Source of the DNA: Epiperipatus broadwayi
Lineage: Eukaryota; Onychophora; Udeonychophora; Euonychophora; Peripatidae
DNA length: 64,000 nucleotides
Direction: 5' to 3'
Assembly (NCBI GenBank): GCA_028023455.1
Contig: JAQFVV010012400.1
Location: 11,103,748-11,167,747, forward strand
Below are positions 61,204 through 64,000 of this stretch, piece after piece. The stretch's first letter is position 1; the number at the start of each line of letters is the position of its first letter. A model generated the notes under the pieces. It did no database searches, was not told the DNA's origin, and saw only the letters and a program-made list of their open reading frames with translations. The position numbers and the translations under genes are program-made.

Positions 61204-61470
61204 TAAATTATTATTTTTGGGACTAAACCTGTGTTATTTTGCATTACAAACCGATATTTTGATGAACTAGCATCCGCTATTGTCAAAGTTAACTTTTGAA
61301 AGAAAAATCGTTGAATCTCATTTCTCATCTCGCACTCAGTCACGTTACTGTTTGAGATCTAAAGATTTTTCTTTCAAAAGTTAACCTTGGCAATAACGGA
61401 TGCTAGTTCGTCGAAATATCAGTTTGTAATGCAAAATAACACACGGTTTAGTCCCAAAAATAATAATTTA
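61204..61470. mobile_element. Foldback element in AARSD1 intron
   Basis: Inverted arms 61204-61309 and 61364-61470, about 106 bp each and roughly 90% identical. They contain TAAATTATTATTTTTGGGAC, TGTTATTTTGCATTACAAAC, GAACTAGCATCCG and TTAACTTTTGAAAGAAAAATC. The loop of about 54 bp is GC-richer (CATCTCGCACTCAGTCACG). In the pre-mRNA it would form a long hairpin just before the penultimate exon. No protein is encoded; the family is unassigned and I see no other copy here. Confidence 0.85.
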
Positions 61471-63485
61471 TATATATATTAATATGAACATTTTCAAATA
61501 TAAAAATATCAGAAGTAATCTTAGATTTTCTGCATGTAAGAAGAGATAGAGATGAGATCATTCATGCAGGAAAAAACAATAAGTGGATGATTCTGGGAAA
61601 AAGTCTGATTTATTGTGAATATGCATGATGTCCAAAATTATTTTGCTGATGTTTCAATAACATCACTGTTACTATTATTATTGTTTTTCAGGGTAATAGT
61701 GATTATATTTCAAAAATGAGCTCTGAGTATGAATTTAATAAATTCTATTCACAAATAAAAAAAAAGAATATGAAACGAGAAAAAATCATACCATATTGAC
61801 AGGAATCATATCCAAATTCTAACCTTTAAAGAGTCACATTTTTTTACTTAAATAGTTGTATATTTTTAATGGCTTCTTCAATAATTCATATAATCTATTA
61901 CATTTAAATTTTTTTTTAGTTTCATCAAAATTTATAAGACCAGTATTGAGATTGTGAGTAGTAAAGGAAAAGGAAATGTCTATTTTACAGTATTTTTATG
62001 TTCTTCACTTTGTATTCCAATTTTTCTATTTGGTTTGACCAATGTAAAAAAGATGTGGACAAAAATCCAAAAGAAAATTTCACAAACAAACTGATATTCA
62101 ATTTATATAATCTTTAGCTTGTGAAATGGGGGGGGGGGGGGGTAAAAGTTCACTTTTATTATTGCAAGTGCAAATAATTCTAATATTATATTTATAAAGT
62201 ATTGTGTTTACAGAGGTGTTGTGCCTCACTATATAATACAAAGACAGCATTGTGTTTGTTCTCTGCCTAGCATTTATTATATATATACTTGTATTTTTGA
62301 ACTTATATTTATTTATTACACATGAAAAACTAATTTAGACAGAAAATTATCTTGGATGTTATATTATCAAATCTTGAGAAATTTATTTCTAAATCAATTT
62401 GAGAAGGATAATGAAGAGACTCACAACATATTACCACCACTCTTATCAATTCAATAGTTTCATTAACTTCTAAAGCTTTAAGATATCAAATCAAGATATC
62501 CTATTGATGACTGAATTAAAGCAGGTACTTAAATCTAAAGGATGCAGTAGAATATTATATTGCATTCTTATGCATATAAATAAATTAAAATCAAATTAAA
62601 AATACAAACAAATATAATGGCTACATAATTTTAAAAATAAAATAAAAAAGTAAAAAAATATAAATATAAAACTATCATTACTTTATGTAAATAACATACA
62701 CACAAATAGATTTTATAAGCAAAATATTTAAAGAAACTACTATACTGAAATTATTTACACATAAAACAAAAAGAATGAGCCTTTTATAAATCAATTAAAA
62801 GATAATATACTACTAAAAATCAGAGAATCTAAAGAACTTCCAGAATAAGAGCAAAAATATGACCACAAACAGCCATTTTCCCAACTCTGCTTAACACATT
62901 ATAACTTTTAATGAGATTAAAATTCTTATTCCAATGTAATAAATTAAATGATAGTATTGTCAGAAAAATGCATAGAAATGCACAAAAGACTTGACTGTTT
63001 AAGTCCTTATTAACTTATAGAAATATATCATGAGTCTCTTTATTACATTATAATTTTGGACTTTTTTTTTTTTTTTTCTGGTTAATTTGAAATTCAATGT
63101 TCATTTAATATTATATATATTCAAGCTTCTCTTTTGGAATCTGGCAATTTTTGTTTTGAAGAAAATATCAGACTGAATTCAGATTTCATTGTGATATTAT
63201 TGAAGCCCCATCAATAGCCATAATGTTAATCAGAGTTCGGTCTATTCATCTGCTGACTGGTCTTTATCCATATAACATGTGAAATATATTTATTTAAAGG
63301 CAAAAAGCCCACAAGAGGAGGATACTATAGATTAATGAATTAATAAGATCAAAAAGAAGACATTTTGAAAAGTTTTGTAAATGAAAAAAAAAAAAAAAAC
63401 TGGTTAGATAATGTAAGTATGTTCTTAAAATGCTGGTTGTTTTTATCAATTTTTTAAAATGTGAATTGATTTAAGATTACCATCA
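61471..63485. other. AT-rich DNA, probably AARSD1 intron
   Basis: About 2 kb with no exon I can recognise, between the penultimate AARSD1 exon and the LINE relic at the right edge. A run of 15 G lies at 62128-62142. Since the upstream AARSD1 exons are missing from the window, this is most likely intron. Confidence 0.4.
62128..62142. repeat. G homopolymer (15 G)
   Basis: A pure G tract, very unusual in DNA this AT-rich. It may be prone to sequencing or assembly length error. Confidence 0.9.
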
Positions 63486-63489
63486 TCAT

Positions 63490-64000
63490 TTTGATCCACT
63501 ATAGAATAAAAATCTTTCCAACTTAATCTGGCCTCTGCAATTCACACAGTCTCTCTTGGCTACATATACCAGAAAACTTCCTTAATTCATCTGTACTTAA
63601 TCTTTCTCTAGGTTTTTACAATCTCTTGAGATCCAGTTTAAAACTTCAAGTGACCATCTATCATCATCTCATCTAGAAACATGTCCAATTCAGCCCCATT
63701 TTAGTTTTTTAATTTTTTTTTCAAATCAAAAAACAATGATATCTGTTTATCCCTTTGATACTTTCTTGTTACTCCCAACATACATGTATTCATAGTTTAC
63801 TGAATGTTGAAATATCTTTATCGCTCTTCTGTTAAGTTTCTAACTTTCAGATCTGTATGTAAGAACTAGCAAAATACATCTATTAAAAAACCTTCCTTTA
63901 CAAGCTCAAATATACATTTTCTTTATTTCTACCAAAAGCCCTATATCCAAGTTTAATTTTATGGTTAATTTCATTCATTATGTTTCCATCTGTATTAATA
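63490..64000 (-). pseudogene. LINE reverse-transcriptase relic at window edge, minus strand
   Basis: Read on the minus strand from 64000: NTDGNIMNEINHKIKLGYRA, then FGRNKENVYLS, with frame changes LVLTYRSESWKLN, and from about 63710 LGHVSR, DDDRWSLEVLNWISRDCK and a -DQVQMN- region. The I--R-KLG-RAFG, TY--E-W-L and GH--R--D-RW---VL-WIPRD-K blocks mark the RT thumb/C-terminal part of jockey/RTE-like LINEs. Several frameshifts; the rest is beyond the window. It is distinct from the LINEs at 21-26 kb and 31 kb. Confidence 0.8.

Noticed and set aside
1-64000. CRISPR array, operons, prokaryotic origin or integrated virus
   Set aside because: No regularly spaced repeats with unique spacers, no prokaryotic gene structure and no viral structural or replication gene are visible.

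Overview
The window is 64 kb of very AT-rich (by eye about 27-30% G+C) eukaryotic, almost certainly invertebrate metazoan, DNA. The evidence is a spliced nuclear gene of animal type, many non-LTR and Penelope-like retroelement relics, a hAT relic, tRNA-derived SINEs, foldback elements and (TA)n microsatellites. There are no operons, ribosome binding sites or prokaryotic genes. The lineage cannot be fixed from the sequence; an AT-rich arachnid, cnidarian, flatworm or similar genome would fit. Positions 14771-15270 are a 500-N assembly gap.

Only one host gene is supported: the last two coding exons of an AARSD1 homologue (alanyl-tRNA editing protein) on the minus strand, 61137-61049 and 59420-59288, joined by a 1.6-kb phase-2 intron. 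Its upstream exons were not found and probably lie beyond the right edge. Almost everything else is intergenic or intronic DNA built from dead mobile elements.

Layout. 0.95-1.06 kb: tRNA-Gly-type SINE. 7.4-9.7 kb: decayed hAT transposase (ZBED/SCAND3-like). 10.86-11.14 kb: Penelope-like GIY-YIG endonuclease relic. 13.56 kb: SINE. 14.64 kb: foldback family A, cut by the gap. 15.32-15.72 kb: palindromic element with a hammerhead-type ribozyme in each arm. 18.3 kb: foldback. 19.5 kb: truncated hammerhead element. 21.6-25.96 kb: three 5'-truncated copies of one LINE, all minus strand. 26.5 kb: SINE with clear target-site duplication. 27.97-28.19 kb: hammerhead element. 28.98-29.33 kb: tandem dimer. 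30.64 kb: palindrome of tRNA-Phe-like units. 30.99-32.72 kb: decayed plus-strand LINE with a nested foldback. 33.27 kb: SINE with target-site duplication. 36.7-37.25 kb: foldback cluster. 38.2 kb: hammerhead copy. 41.07-41.24 kb: two SINEs tail to tail. 43.44-44.0 kb: 345-bp direct dimer. 44.5 and 49.2-49.7 kb: foldback family A. 50.4 kb: SINE with 17-bp target-site duplication. 50.65-50.88 kb: palindromic relative of the 43-kb dimer. 55.27-55.79 kb: inverted-repeat element around a Penelope-like GIY-YIG relic. 56.08 kb: hammerhead copy. 59.3-61.1 kb: AARSD1 3' end. 61.2-61.47 kb: foldback in its intron. 63.5-64 kb: minus-strand LINE relic.

The most interesting signal is a dispersed family of type I hammerhead-ribozyme sequences with a minimal helix III. 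There are five folded copies and one truncated copy. The core (CUGAUGA, stem II, GAA, helix III, cleavage position) is recognisable in all five. The outer part of helix I is kept paired by compensatory changes between two copies. One copy (15.4 kb, minus strand) keeps every invariant core base. This suggests an active or recently active ribozyme-bearing retroelement (retrozyme or Penelope-like LTR) in this genome.
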